Assembly (NCBI GenBank): GCA_910589415.1
Contig: OU342631.1
Location: 61,222,598-61,286,597 of the forward strand
Reading direction: 5' to 3'
Origin: Malachius bipustulatus
Taxonomy: Eukaryota; Arthropoda; Insecta; Coleoptera; Melyridae
Length of the DNA: 64,000 nt
Both the position numbers and the translations under genes were made by a program. This document shows, piece after piece, positions 1 to 10,926 of the stretch (positions are counted from its first letter, which is position 1; every line of letters begins with the position of its first letter). The notes under the pieces are model-generated. The model saw only the letters and a list, made by a program, of their open reading frames with translations. It was not told the DNA's origin and ran no database searches.

Positions 1-1051
1 GTTTACCTACTCATCGGCACTCGTCAACAGCGACCGCAATTTCGCTGCCCTGGAAAGACGGGCATCGTCTTATCGCGTCTGGCCCGAGTGCGCGTTTATA
101 ATTTTTCCCAAGCGATAACGCGATCTTGCGCCGGACGTGAACCTGTCCGATATGTATTCGAGACCGCTCTCGTTTCGATAGTTCGGGCGCACCCGCGCCC
201 CCCTTTCCCCAAAGTGTTGCGTTTTTTTCGAATACGAGCGGCAATGTACTCGACGTTCGAAAGGCGAGGAGGAAGGTGCGCGTTAATTTTTTAATCGTCG
301 CCCAAGCGAACAATCGGCGCCCGGGGCAGTCGCACGGTCGTATGGCTTGTTTGGGCGCCATCCGTCGCCTCACCCCCCTATGGACGTGCGACTTTGGAGT
401 CCGGTGTGTCCAGTTTTTCCCCGAATTTTGCCCGGCCGAACAAGAAACGAAGGACGGAAACCGTTCGCATCGGAAAAAGAGTCGCCCGACTCGGGGCGCC
501 TTAACCGGCGAACGGGGCGACAGATCGAGCCGCTCTCGATCGGAAAAGAGAGGTAAAACAGTGCGCTTTAAGGAGAAACAAAAATCGCATTCCGCGATGG
601 ATCCCGTTTGACGTCGCACCCGTCCAAAGATTAAAGACGTCACGACGGTCGTCGAGAGTGTCCGTGACCGATTGCTTTTTCGCCGGAATCCGAGACCCCG
701 CGATGACGAGGCTGCATCAACGGACGGGTCAAAGTGTCGACCCTTGGTCGGGGTCATCGCCTTCGACGGACCGTGTAGGACGACGTCGCGGGGGCCCCTT
801 TTTCGAATCGGTGCAACACGAAACTTTCCGTCGAACATTCAGCCTGCGTATTTTGCGAACGTCTCGCGTTTCATCTTCGGTTCAGCGCCAGGAGGTCTAC
901 CAAAATCCGTAAACTTTTCGTTGTCAAACCAACAAACGATTTAAAGGTGCCGTTCTAACAGCGACCGAGTCAATCGTACGACGAGAGTGTACCCGATCAC
1001 TTACTTGCTCACTCGAACCAACCCCGCTTCCGTTCATCACGAGATATCGAT
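1..1051. other. GC-rich flank upstream of histone H1, no gene recognised
   Basis: This kilobase is clearly more GC- and CpG-rich than the rest of the window and lies just upstream of the H1 start. Several frames are open on both strands, including 275 codons on the minus strand. None has a recognisable domain, and their Arg/Ser-rich composition is what GC-rich noncoding DNA gives. The last 120 bases presumably hold the H1 core promoter and 5' UTR. A TTTAAAG at about 940, some 110 bases before the ATG, is a weak TATA candidate. The stretch is best read as spacer between histone genes. Confidence 0.5.
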
Positions 1052-1726
1052 ATGGCCGACGTATCAGCACAGCAAACAGCCACCTCCGGTGCTGCGGCAG
1101 AGGGCGGCGTTGCCAAAGTTAAGAAGGAGAAGAAAGTCAAGAATCCCCGCTCGAAGCCGTCTCATCCTCCTACATCCGAGATGGTCAACAACGCGATCAA
1201 GGGCCTTAAGGAGCGCGGCGGTTCTTCGCTGCAGGCGATTAAGAAGTACGTCGCCGCCAACTACAAGGTCGACGCCGAGAAGGTGGCGCCGTTCATCAAG
1301 AAGTACCTCAAGTCTGCCGTCGCCGGTGGATCTCTGGTACAGACGAAAGGGAAAGGAGCGTCCGGATCCTTTAAGCTGGCTTCGTCTGCCGTCTCCGGTG
1401 AAAAGAAAACGACCGCGGCCTCCGCAAAGTCGAAGAGATCGCCGTCCGCCTCCAAACCGGCCAAGCCGAAAGCTGCTGCGGCTTCTAAGAAATCCGTAGC
1501 CGCGTCTCCGAAGGCGAAGAAGGAGAAGAAGTCCGCCGCCGTCTCCAAACCGAAAAAGGTTTCCAAGCCCGCCGCGGCAGCCGCCAAACCGAAAAGTCCA
1601 TCCAAAGCGAAAAAATCCAACAAGGCCGGACCGACGAAGAAGCCGAAAGCTCCGAAGCCCAAGTCTGCGAAAGCTGTCGCAAAGACTCCAAAGAAAGCCG
1701 CCGCCTCCCCGAAGCGCAAGAAGTGA
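1052..1726 (+). CDS. H1: Linker histone H1
   Basis: The protein has 224 residues and the three-part linker-histone layout. Residues 1-36 are a short Ala/Lys-rich tail. Residues about 37-112 form the winged-helix globular domain, including [22 protein letters not shown] and KGASGSFKL. Residues about 113-224 are a tail made almost wholly of Lys, Ala, Pro and Ser. The length is normal for an insect H1. H1 binds nucleosome entry/exit DNA and compacts chromatin. The ATG is the first in frame after GATATCGAT and gives the expected MAD start. A histone stem-loop 82 bases after the stop shows a non-polyadenylated, S-phase type mRNA. H3 lies downstream in convergent orientation, consistent with a histone cluster. 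The large minus-strand open frame over the tail is a composition shadow. Confidence 0.97.
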   Translation: MADVSAQQTATSGAAAEGGVAKVKKEKKVKNPRSKPSHPPTSEMVNNAIKGLKERGGSSLQAIKKYVAANYKVDAEKVAPFIKKYLKSAVAGGSLVQTKGKGASGSFKLASSAVSGEKKTTAASAKSKRSPSASKPAKPKAAAASKKSVAASPKAKKEKKSAAVSKPKKVSKPAAAAAKPKSPSKAKKSNKAGPTKKPKAPKPKSAKAVAKTPKKAAASPKRKK

Positions 1727-1807
1727 GGAGGAGGCGCCTTAAAGATTGCAGTCCTCCTTCCGTGCTCCGTATCGGTGCGGTACTGCGGGAGAAATCCACA
1801 TAAAACT

Positions 1808-1823
1808 GGTCCTTTTCAGGACC
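1808..1823 (+). terminator. Histone mRNA 3' stem-loop (H1)
   Basis: GGTCCTTTTCAGGACC is a perfect 6-bp stem with a TTTC loop and matches the metazoan replication-dependent histone stem-loop that binds SLBP. A purine-rich stretch follows from about 1831 (GACGTAAAGACTAGG). It is a plausible histone downstream element for U7 snRNP, so cleavage is expected a few bases after the loop. Confidence 0.95.
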
Positions 1824-2283
1824 GCAAAATGACGTAAAGACTAGGTTCTAGAATGAAAATAGGTAATACGCACGAACACGGCGAGCCGGCTATCGATAAT
1901 AATAATTGTTCCTTGTCGGTGGAGCGTTGCGAGAACCCCAAAGGGGGGCGTGAGAGGGGAGGTAAATGACGACGTTATGGTATCATCCGATCGTCGACGA
2001 CGCGTCGTCGTTTCGATCTCAACGGTTAGGGAGAATAAAATGAACGAGAGCAGGTAGGACGAAAGAAAATAATAGTGTATTTTTTAATTAAAAAATACTA
2101 AAAAGATTTTGGGCGCAGGGATTAGGGACGATCGAACACATCCGCGTGCATGCCCCCCGGTATCTGTCTGCCGAGGTGCGTTTTGCTTTTGGTTCAATGC
2201 AGGTTCGGGGTAACTTTTCCCACCTACGTGCGTGTACGTACAAGCGAACAAGAAGTAATCAAAGTCTGGTTACGCATTTTTGT
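1824..2283. other. Spacer between convergent H1 and H3 genes
   Basis: No gene is seen here. Both histone transcripts should end at its two edges, marked by inward-facing stem-loops. It contains an AT-rich palindrome at about 2071-2098 (TAGTGTATTTTTT, a short centre, AAAAAATACTA). I could not assign it a function. Confidence 0.6.
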
Positions 2284-2299
2284 GGTTCTGAAAAGAACC
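2284..2299 (-). terminator. Histone mRNA 3' stem-loop (H3)
   Basis: Read on the minus strand this is GGTTCTTTTCAGAACC, a perfect 6-bp stem with a TTTC loop of the canonical histone type. It lies 55 bases after the H3 stop codon and faces the H1 stem-loop. Confidence 0.95.
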
Positions 2300-2354
2300 G
2301 GTGGTGATTGACCGGTCGCCGCGATTGGCGACGGCCGAGGGGCGGAAGAAGAAC

Positions 2355-2768
<414 letters not shown>

Positions 2769-2848
2769 TTAAGCTTCAGAAGATCGGAGCAGTGCACGCT
2801 TCGCAGGACGAACGTTAAAAATCTACGCAGATTTACCCAAACACCGCT

Positions 2849-2856
2849 ATATATAA
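2849..2856 (-). promoter_or_regulatory. TATA box of histone H3
   Basis: TATATATA on the minus strand lies 84 bases upstream of the H3 ATG. It would place transcription start near 2,820-2,825 with a short leader, as is typical for insect histone genes. Confidence 0.75.
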
Positions 2857-2953
2857 TGAACGGCCGGTTACCGGGGAAAGGAGGCACGCCATTGGTCGGC
2901 TGCTTGCGCGTACGCAGCAATATTTAACACCAACTCTGCTCCACGTTTCGTTC

Positions 2954-4214
2954 TAGTGATGGGCAGAATCGAATACTTTCAAGAATCGAGACCTCAGTAC
3001 TCGAATACTTATCAGAATCGAATACTTCAGTATTCGAATACTGACGATACGAGTACCAGACCAAAGATCGATTCTGCCGCGCTCGGGACTCCGGAATCGG
3101 GCTGTTGCCGATACCGACTACCTACTACTACTACTCGAATGCTTCAGTATTCGAATACTGACGATATGAATGAGTACGAGTACTACGAGAACAAGGATAA
3201 GGATCGATTCTGCTGGTCGAAGGTCGAAGCCGCTTGACCTTGATTCCTATTCCTGCTACATATAGTAGTGTCCCGCATTGACTTTTCCCGAAGTTGTCTT
3301 AGTTATAGGTACTTATTATTATTGATATTATTATTAATACGAGGATCGAGACGGAGACGGAATAACTTAACAAATTAACTTTTTTACTATAACTAATATG
3401 CATATTATGGTATATCGGGATCGCGTTGAATATTAACTAGGTAACTACCTATAGGTATGACCTTATAATTATGAGAACTTCATTTTATTTTCAGTACACC
3501 AAAAAACTGTTAGTTGGATACAATTATTATTATGGGCAGGTACCTACCTGATCTGTATGAAAAATTTAAACAATTTGATCTTTTTGTATAAGTAAGGTTA
3601 TATAGGTAAAATTTATAAGGATAATAGTAATGTTAAATTATTAATTAAAATAATTACTTAAATTACTGCGAAAGGTACCCATATTCAGTACATATTCAAG
3701 TCATTAAAAATTATTAAAATTAAAATTAAAACAATGAATGATGATACGGTAGGTACCTAGGTAGGTAAAACACATTTTATTTTATTTTTGGAATGTGAGA
3801 TTAAAGATAGATTTCATATTTCATCTAGTCTATAAGCGACTGCAGTAGTTTGTAGACAATACAACACAATAATAAAAATAAATAATAATAGCGGCAATCC
3901 GGCAATGCAATAAATATGGACACGATTAGGAGTTCCGATTCCACATCCGAGAATCGAGACGCGAGGCGAGACCCGAGACATGAGACATTCATCCATCCGA
4001 GATCTTGTACTCGTACTCGTACTCGTATTAAAGTATTCGAATTCTTTTCTGACGTCGAAAATCGCCGATCCCACATCCGAGCCGAGAATCGCTCCACGAT
4101 CCGAGACATAAGCACAAGAAGCGACCATCCGAGATCGCGAGATCTAGTATTCGAATGCTAGTAGGTACTCGAATGTTTTTCAAGTATTCGAATTCTGTTC
4201 TGACGTCGGAATCG
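2954..4214. mobile_element. Probable hAT-like element, left end and GAATACT-rich interior
   Basis: The sequence changes abruptly after the H3 promoter. TAGTGATGGGCA at 2954-2965 resembles the CAGTGATGGGCA-type inverted end of many insect hAT elements. It is followed by repeated GAATCGAATACTT-type subterminal motifs. The palindrome AGTATTCGAATACT occurs near 3,030 and 3,150 in a shared longer context. Related inverted motifs (AGTATTCGAATTCT followed by GTTCTGACGTC or TTTCTGACGTC) occur near 4,040 and 4,190. The middle (3,240-3,900) is AT-rich with no gene. The right end is not visible and may lie in the adjacent gap. No transposase is seen, so this would be non-autonomous. Confidence 0.45.
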
Positions 4215-4414
4215 NNNNNNNNNNNNNNNNNNNNNNNNNNNNNNNNNNNNNNNNNNNNNNNNNNNNNNNNNNNNNNNNNNNNNNNNNNNNNNNNNNNNNN
4301 NNNNNNNNNNNNNNNNNNNNNNNNNNNNNNNNNNNNNNNNNNNNNNNNNNNNNNNNNNNNNNNNNNNNNNNNNNNNNNNNNNNNNNNNNNNNNNNNNNNN
4401 NNNNNNNNNNNNNN
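4215..4414. other. Assembly gap (200 N)
   Basis: Exactly 200 unknown bases, a conventional size for a gap of unknown length. Open frames running through it are artefacts. It sits between the probable hAT element and the 3' end of the minus-strand non-LTR element, so both true ends may be hidden here. Confidence 0.99.
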
Positions 4415-4614
4415 CACCTAAAAAAAAATCTCAACACACCAATTGATAATAAATATATTGCTCATAGGCAATGCACAGTGCACAGCATACCATAACACCC
4501 AAATCACCCAATAGCAACTGCCAACTGCCCTGGTCACTATAGAACACACTTTATGCCACGCAGGCAGCATAGAGTTGTACAAAAACAAGTCAATAGAGAA
4601 AGATAGAGAACATA

Positions 4615-5677
4615 TCACAAACGCAGAGTCTGCTCGCCGAATAAAACCTGCCAATAAGATCTCTTGAAAGCCCTAACATTAAAAGATTTAAGATGATCAG
4701 CGATAAAGTTGTTAACACAACGAGCAATTTGGTATCGGAACGAGCGCTTAAATGACTCAGTTCTGTGTCTAGGTATATTTAATTTTCCCCTGAATCTTAA
4801 ATGGACATTATGTACATCTGTACGATAAGTTATTAAGTCTGACAGATAAGGTGGAGTTTTATACATTATTATTTTGTGGTACAGACAGGCTGCATGCAAA
4901 AGTCGTCTTGCGCCCATATTAAGCCAGCACACCTCTCTAAGCTTATGCGAAATAGGATGATGTCACGACGTATGCCATAAACAAAACGCAAGCAGGAGTT
5001 CTGTGGTACCTGAATTCGTCGAATATCCTTCTTAAGAATACTCGGCCCATAGACAAAGTCACGCAGTAATCCAGCCGCGAGAGAACCATGGCGTTACATA
5101 CCGTTGCTTTCCTCTGCCGATCAAGAAGCCCCTTCCTGGAATATAGTGTTCTCAGTTTAAAATAAGCAGATCTCAAGCACCGTGAGATGTGAGACCTAAA
5201 TCGAAGAGAGCTGTCAAGTATCAAGCCCAAGCTACTTGCTTCCGAGGAAGGAAAAACAACTGTATCTCCAACATTTACAAAAAAGTTATGAGTCAGTGCC
5301 GCTACACTAGATGGTGGGCCAAATAACAATAATTTGGTTTTAGAATAATTAAGATGAAGACAATGATTCCCTGAGTAGTGAAGCAAGGCCTTTATATCCT
5401 CATCCATCCCGGCAGCAGCACTGTCGGCCTCATGCGGTGAAAAAGACCTATAGATTTGAGTATCATCTGCGTATAGGTGACTCAAACAGTGTTTAAAACA
5501 ACTTGGCAGAGAAAACGTGTACAGGGAGTAGAGAAGTGGACCCATAATGCAACCTTGTGGCACCCCTGTTGTAATATTTCCAAATTAATATTCCAAGTTC
5601 GACATCCTCACAAGCTGACGTCTACCAGAGAGATAGCTGCTCAGCAGTGAACATGCAGTCTCACCAATCCCAACATA
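4615..5677 (-). pseudogene. Non-LTR ORF2, RT catalytic half and C-terminus
   Basis: From 5,677 downward the minus strand gives the RT region after the palm-A block, then PQGCIMGPLLYSLY (motif B), HLYADDTQIY (motif C, catalytic aspartates intact) and KTKLLLFGP. It runs into the thumb-like region SRLDYC near 5,060. A frame change near 4,940-5,060 leads into a conserved C-terminal block (LNMGARRLLHAACLYHK to IPRHRTESFKRSFRYQ) ending at 4,615. A stop near 5,585 separates the SINE-proximal part from motif B. All pieces belong to one former ORF2. Confidence 0.85.
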
Positions 5678-5685
5678 AGAAGTAA

Positions 5686-5934
5686 GAAGAGCCTGGCGTG
5701 GTCTCGCGGTTAAGTAGCGAGAACTGCTTGATCGTTGGATCCGTCGGACTGAGTTCGATTCTCGGTGAAGGCTCTGGGTGTCTGTGTTGTTTCTACTATT
5801 TATTTGGCATACTTGAGGCTGGGTGTATGAGCAAGAGGCTCCAAACCCATATTACCGGTGTGGAGCGACTTTGTCTTACCTACATAGGGAAGACCGATGC
5901 TCCCCCTTTAAAAAAAAAATAAAAAATCATCTCT
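5686..5934 (+). mobile_element. tRNA-derived SINE inserted in the non-LTR element
   Basis: About 250 bases interrupt the RT frame of the minus-strand element. The head (about 5,691-5,772) has a tRNA fold pattern, with an A-box-like block at 5,698-5,714 and a B box (GAGTTCGATTCTC) at 5,751-5,763. GCC and GGC at the ends act as acceptor remnants. The tail is A-rich (TTTAAAAAAAAAATAAAAAA near 5,908-5,927). AGAAGTAA flanks both sides (5,678-5,685 and 5,935-5,942), fitting a target-site duplication in the interrupted RT. A few non-A bases lie between the tail and the right copy, so exact ends are uncertain. Confidence 0.8.
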
Positions 5935-7345
5935 AGAAGTAACAGCGACCAGAGTTTTATGGTCAATGCTATCGGACGCATGACTGAAGTCAAAGAGTAC
6001 TAATTCCGTCATACCTTCATCCCTTGCCGCAAAGATGTGATCAGTGATAGACATGATATTTGTCCCACATGAGTGATGGGGTCGAAATCCAGATTGACAC
6101 GAAGGAAGTATGTTGTTCGTCTCCAAATACGCACTCAGCTGACGGTACATAATCTTCTCAATCACCTTTGAAAGAGCAGGCAGAACACTTATAGGATCAC
6201 TAAACTGAAGAGGTGAAGCATACTTCGGCACCGGCACCACAACAGCCGATTTTCACGTATCAGGGAAGCCGGACTTTTCAAAACAAACATTAATTATATG
6301 TGTAATGTATGATACTATTATATCCCCCACACTGAAACAACATACGAATACCAATACCGTCGAGCCCAACCGCATTCGTCCCGATAGAATTAAGGACATC
6401 CCGAACAATGTCAGGGGAAACGTACTCAAAATTGAATTCCTGGTGACCATCACGCAGGCCTGAAAATTTTTGGTTTTGATAGTAATGCACAACCAGTGGG
6501 ACAGGAGCCATACCAGATGACTTATCTAAAAAGAACCTGTTTAACGCTTCAGGATTACGCAATGGGTCAGGTATTTCATTCCTGCTCTCAGACTTAAGAG
6601 CTCGCTCACCAAAATGATCTCATATCCCTCCGGTCAATACAGTTTCTGAAGTAATTTCTCTTCTCAGTCCTGCACATACGAGGCACCCGGTTACGCAAGA
6701 TCCTATAGTCTTCAAGATGATCTATGCTACGAGTCCACCTCCATTTACAACGTGCCTTATTTCTTAGTTTTATAGTACGATTTAAACAATCGGTAATCCA
6801 TGGGGAGGACAGTCTCGTAACACGAACCCTCCGCAATGGCGAATGTGTATCAAAGAGATCGATAACCATATGGTTGAAAAGTTCAACCTTCTCCTTGACA
6901 TCATCAATTTTAAATATCAAATGAAAAGATGCGAGAGCCAAATCAGCAAGAAATCTACCATGGTCAAAGCTTCTGTAATCGCGCCTTGTTCTAAATTGAA
7001 TCGTTTTTGGTGGTACCTCAAAACTCAGCTCACAGAGCACTGCCTCATGATCCAACCTAAAATCGGAAAGAAACGAGAAGACGTCAACCGATCTAACACA
7101 ATCTTCACCAGTAGCAAGCACATGATCGACGAGAGTGGATATGTCGCTGTTATTCTAGTTGGTGAATCGACTACCTGACACAGACCATGCAAAAGTTGAC
7201 CAGAAGTCAGCCAATCTCCTGACTCCCACACTTCCTTCATCTAACAAATGTACATTAAAGTCTCCAACACAGATTAGTGTATCGCAAGATGGAAAAATAT
7301 CTGCAACAGAACTATGTAACTGACTATGTTTATCTCTACCTTTTG
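5935..7345 (-). pseudogene. Non-LTR ORF2, endonuclease end to RT first half
   Basis: On the minus strand from 7,345 the coding track gives endonuclease motifs (GDFNVHLL near 7,262, then the LDHEAVLCEL region near 7,040). A linker rich in Arg and Lys follows (6,610-6,900). The RT palm start appears in pieces: GLDGIGIRML (about 6,360), PISVLPALSKVIEKI and FRPHHSC (about 6,100-6,190), and ELVLFDFSHASDSIDH (about 5,965-6,010, motif A). At least four frame changes occur (near 6,250, 6,300, 6,600 and 7,130-7,180). The track stops at the SINE boundary and resumes at 5,677. It is nonfunctional. Confidence 0.85.
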
Positions 7346-7350
7346 TTCGT

Positions 7351-7795
7351 CAAAATCCTAAATTGTTTTATAAAAAAAAACATTAGAAACAGGTTGTTTC
7401 CTACAAGTGAAATTAAAAAACTCTCAATCCAGTTACGCCACGAAACATGACACTCATGTTCTCCTGACACATATCTGCATTAGATTCCAGACCGTCTTTG
7501 GGTGTTGCTGGAAAAAAAAATAAAAAACACAGAACCAGGTAGTTTTCTATGATCTCGCCGATGGGCATTCTCGAGTTACCTAAAAACCTCCTAACTTCGG
7601 TACACCACAAAATCTTACACGCGTTCGCCTGACATGAATCTGATTTGAAAACAGTCGATTACAGACCATACCGTCTTTTGATGTTGCTGAAAAAACCTTG
7701 CGCATCAATCGCATGATAGTTTATTTTTATGCGATTCAATTATAAATATTCTTACCGACATTGGCTTTCTGAAATTTTTCATAGTCAGGTTATGA
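7351..7795. repeat. Noncoding stretch with a diverged about 178-bp direct duplication
   Basis: No gene is recognised. Two diverged copies of one unit run from roughly 7,410 to 7,510 and 7,590 to 7,690. Both end in ACCGTCTTT, TGTTGCTG and an A run. The last 60 bases (7,686-7,750) contain AATCGCA, a 17-base loop, then TGCGATT. They match a stretch at 10,924-10,985 across the left border of the DNA interrupting gag, so a related repeat family is present in both places. Confidence 0.55.
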
Positions 7796-8130
7796 AAATT
7801 AGCGTATAGGTAATTTGAAATTTTAGAGAAATAAACATCTTGTAAAATAAATTCTAATATATCTGCCATTTCTCTTATTTGCTTCTTGAAATTTTTCAGA
7901 GTTAAGGGTTATTAGTATAGTTGTCTACTGTGAAAATTTTAGTTCAATTCCTCTAAAAATATGCTCATAAACGGTTATAGCTATAGAAGAAAGACATACG
8001 CTTGTGCTTTAACAAATCATATACTGTCGCACATTTTTGGAAATGGTTAGAATTTCACAAAGATCAAATCTGATTAATTCTAAGAAAGACATACACAACT
8101 TGTTGAAAACATTATTATAAATATTAAAAA
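7796..8130. repeat. 335-bp tandem duplication, unit 1 (carries the empty target site)
   Basis: Positions 7,796-8,032 are repeated nearly identically at 8,131-8,367, and 8,033-8,130 is repeated at 52,932-53,033. The unit was therefore duplicated in tandem and the second copy was split by Gypsy-1. Unit 1 keeps the uninterrupted target GCAC at 8,029-8,032. The sequence is AT-rich and noncoding. It includes CTCATAAACGGTTATAG, also seen near 11,570. Confidence 0.9.
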
Positions 8131-8367
8131 AAATTAGCGTATAGGTAATTTGAAATTTTAGAGAAATAAACATCTTGTAAAATAAATTCTAATATATCTG
8201 CCATTTCTCTTATTTGCTTCTTGAAATTTTTCAGAGTTAAGGGTTATTAGTATAGTTGTCTACTGTGAAAATTTTAGTTCAATTCCTCTAAAAATATGCT
8301 CATAAACGGTTATAGCTATAGAAGAAAGACATACGCTTGTGCTTTAACAAATCATATACTGTCGCAC
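8131..8367. repeat. 335-bp tandem duplication, unit 2 left part
   Basis: This repeats 7,796-8,032 and ends in GCAC (8,364-8,367). It abuts the first base of the Gypsy-1 5' LTR. Its missing right part is found at 52,932-53,033, on the far side of the retrotransposon. Confidence 0.9.
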
Positions 8368-9992
8368 TGTAACGTTGTTAAGGCTTAATACTTTAATTAG
8401 CTCCATTTAGAATTATTAAATGGGACCTCATTATCTAAATCCTTGGTATTAAGGTATTCGCCAAGTCACCCTTCTTAATTAAAACAAGAGAAGAAATAAA
8501 GGTTCCTAAAACATGAGTTTCGAACTAGCATCGCCACCTGTTGCCGAGTGGTAAAACTAACTAAACTAGGCAAGTTCATGATCCCTACCTTTTAGTACGA
8601 TCTGTAACTTCTTCTCATACCATCTTCCTTTTCGATTAGCTAGAAACACAGATGTCTCTGTGATGTAGTTTCAAGAATTTAAATGCAACAACCTTTCTTC
8701 GAGTTGCGCAGCAAAAGGTGCTACGGCATTTCTGAACAGGTTGTTGATCTTCCAATCTCGGTGCTCGAAGCGACAAGTTGCACCCCTATCTTATCTCTTT
8801 ATTACCTAAAGGACCAATATTAAATTGGGTAAGTAAAGCGATCAAATGATCTAAAACTTTCTCTAATAGAGTTTATATATTGTTATAGTTCTTTCTACCT
8901 ACCCTATCAATCGGGGTACTATCTTATCTCGTCGGAAAACCTATCTACGGAGTTGAACCCCACCTGTCTTTGCTGACGCCATATTGGTTTCCATATTTTC
9001 TACATCCGAATATCCGCTTTTATGGAAGGAATCTCTTACACTATCTGAAGGTTTTGCTGCTACCTGCCCCTGAATACTGGATCCCAACATTCGGAGCCCC
9101 ATATTTTCGAGTTTCATCTAACCTCGAAGGACGACCACGCTAACTAGTGCCCAGCACGTGTTTCACGAGGCACGACACCATCCACCAGTCTTTCTGCTAC
9201 CCCAGAGGGAGACCACGGTCTCCTATCCTGAGATTTCGTCCAGGGCCCCGCTTCTCCAGTCTCAGCACGACATTTCAAGGAATACAAAATGTCGTATCAG
9301 TAAGCAAAGTGTGACATAACCCTTGTTGCTCAGAGTGATATCAGAGAAATCTGTTAGGAGTCTCATGTCTTTTTATTGCCTTATCTCGTCAAGAGATTGA
9401 TTGTTTTAATAATTAATACTTATAATCATAATAACTTTAAAATACCTGATATACAATTATTACCGTTATTATTCAAGTAATACTTGAAAAGAATTTGTCA
9501 CTTATTATGTGAAGGAAAGATAGATATCTATTTTCTCTACCAGTTAAACTGTTAAATGAGATATTTTACTACCTGATCAATTAATTAGTATTTCATAACC
9601 ATAGAATTTCAATCATTTATTTTGTAAACAGAATTCATAAATATACTTTTCATTAAAAGATCAACTCTATTATTCAGTAGGTAGATACTACAGTAGTTAG
9701 AAATTATTAACATCTCATAACCTGAGTGAATTTTGATGCCTTTATAGTTCAGGTTACTTTAGATCTATTATTCAAAAACCATAAGGCACTGGCATCCCAC
9801 TATCTTTTATCTTAGAGGTAATTAAACCGTACCGCTTTATGTTGCTGATGTCACTACAGTCCCACGAAATCTGAGTGAGATTTTGGTGCATCGATTAATA
9901 CTTCGGCCCAACGAAGGTAAGTCGGCAATTATTTCAACAACGATCGAATTTTAATTGGCCCAGGGTCTATTCTAAAAAGCCGACCGGCAACA
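8368..9992 (+). repeat. Gypsy-1 5' LTR
   Basis: 1,625 bp, TG...CA ends. It is rich in TTATCT/TTACCT motifs, like other noncoding parts of the same element. Positions 9,801-9,957 are absent from the 3' LTR, where the junction falls at short CCCA repeats. That suggests a post-insertion deletion in the 3' copy. The same 157 bp contains a consensus splice donor. Confidence 0.93.
9913..9922 (+). promoter_or_regulatory. Candidate 5' splice donor in Gypsy-1 leader
   Basis: GAAGGTAAGT is a full-consensus donor (AAG/GTAAGT) near the 3' edge of the 5' LTR. It could allow a spliced RNA for the downstream third ORF. A plausible acceptor is the CTTCAAGGCAG near 49,210-49,218, just before that ORF. This is inferred from consensus only. 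Confidence 0.35.
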
Positions 9993-10710
9993 ATTGGCAT
10001 CCCTGGCGGGGAACGTTTACTTCTTTGGATTAGAAACCCAATTTATCTTTATCTTACTTGGTTTTTACATATCTGGGATTTTCAGATATTAAATCTCATA
10101 ATTATTTGAACTTTACGATTTGTCTGCGATATCACTTGATATTTATATAAATTTCTCTTATTGCTTAATGCATGTATTTATTGTAAGCTTTGCATGATTT
10201 AGTTATAAGTATTATTGTTTCCTAATATATGTGTACCTACCTAATTATCTTTGTGCAAAGTGCCGTGCCGCGAAAATACCTACTTTTTCTTACCGCTACA
10301 CTGCCGCTAAGGGTTAATCCGCCAGGGAGCCTTACGGAGTGGTTGATTATACCGTCGCGATATATCTCGAGCATGTTTTAAAGAAGCTTGATTCCGTACA
10401 GAGAGGATACTCGGATACGAGAGCTCTGTAGTTAAGCTGTCTTTGAAAACTGCATCCAAAAATCTTTCCCTGAAAATTATCTTACCACTTCTCATGATTT
10501 AAGTTAGGTTAGGTTTCCATAAATCTTCGACTTTCCAGTCAGCTGTTGGTAATAGTACCGACAAGCGCTAAAGCTACGAGCAGTGTTGCGACGTATTCCT
10601 TGCATTCTTTACGTCAAACGTAGAAAACGAATTCTTTACGTGTAAAGATACATCATAGCGTCACATAGCTTTTCCGATCCCTACCTTACCGACTTTAGTA
10701 GACTTCAATC
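9993..10710 (+). other. Gypsy-1 leader between 5' LTR and gag
   Basis: About 700 bases with the PBS at its start and no coding frame of note. It is AT-rich in the first half. The region presumably carries packaging and dimerisation signals, which I cannot identify from sequence. Confidence 0.6.
9995..10012 (+). other. Gypsy-1 tRNA primer-binding site
   Basis: TGGCATCCCTGGCGGGGA begins two bases after the LTR. TGG complements the CCA end of a tRNA, and the rest resembles the complement of an acceptor stem. The tRNA was not identified. Confidence 0.7.
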
Positions 10711-10926
10711 ATGAATCCCGTTCTAGCTTTATTAAGTGAAGAACTCGCTTATGAAATAGCGATTAGAAAACAAGTCCCATTTAATACACAGGAGAAAAGA
10801 CGAATTCAATTTCGTGCCCTGTTAAATAGGGAAGAAAATTCTCTTTCTATTTCCGAATCTGTCTACCCCTTTGACAAAGATTCTGCGGAGGTGAAAAAGA
10901 CTCTTGCAGATTTGAAAATCAAAAAA
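10711..10926 (+). pseudogene. gag: Gypsy-1 gag, 5' fragment
   Basis: The ATG at 10,711 opens a frame whose first 72 residues (LLSEELAYEIAIRKQV, later VYPFDKDSAEVKKTL) resemble the N-terminal helical region of arthropod Gypsy Gag. It ends in a Lys-rich helix near 10,926. The frame runs to a stop at 10,977, but the last 16 residues come from inserted DNA. The continuation of the same helix resumes near 43,190, about 32 kb away. The spacing between the two halves fits that of related Gag proteins, so one gag gene was split by an insertion. Confidence 0.75.

Larger units (their letters stand above)
4415..7350 (-). mobile_element. 5'-truncated non-LTR retrotransposon (CR1/Jockey-like), minus strand
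   Basis: Read from about 7,350 down to 4,415, the minus strand encodes the end of an AP-type endonuclease (CVGDFNVHLL near 7,260) and then a linker. A complete but frameshifted reverse transcriptase follows, with YADD at 5,462-5,473, then the conserved C-terminal tail ending near 4,615 and a 3' UTR running to the gap. ORF1 and the N-terminal endonuclease are missing, as expected for 5' truncation during target-primed reverse transcription. Several frameshifts and an in-frame stop near 5,585 show it is dead. A SINE is inserted in the RT region at 5,686-5,934. The clade is inferred from RT style only. Confidence 0.85.

Noticed and set aside
11..838. 275-codon minus-strand frame upstream of H1
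   Set aside because: Arg/Ser-rich with no domain, in GC-rich DNA where long chance frames are expected. Overlapping frames on the other strand are equally open.
1261..1719. Ala/Phe-rich frame antisense to the H1 tail
   Set aside because: Shadow of the Lys/Ala codon pattern of the H1 C-terminal tail.
2071..2098. AT palindrome with TAGTGTATTTTTT similar to 43,175-43,205
   Set aside because: Short low-complexity similarity. No sign of an insertion at the histone locus, so coincidence is likely.
4028..4437. Open frames across the N gap
   Set aside because: Artefacts of translating unknown bases.
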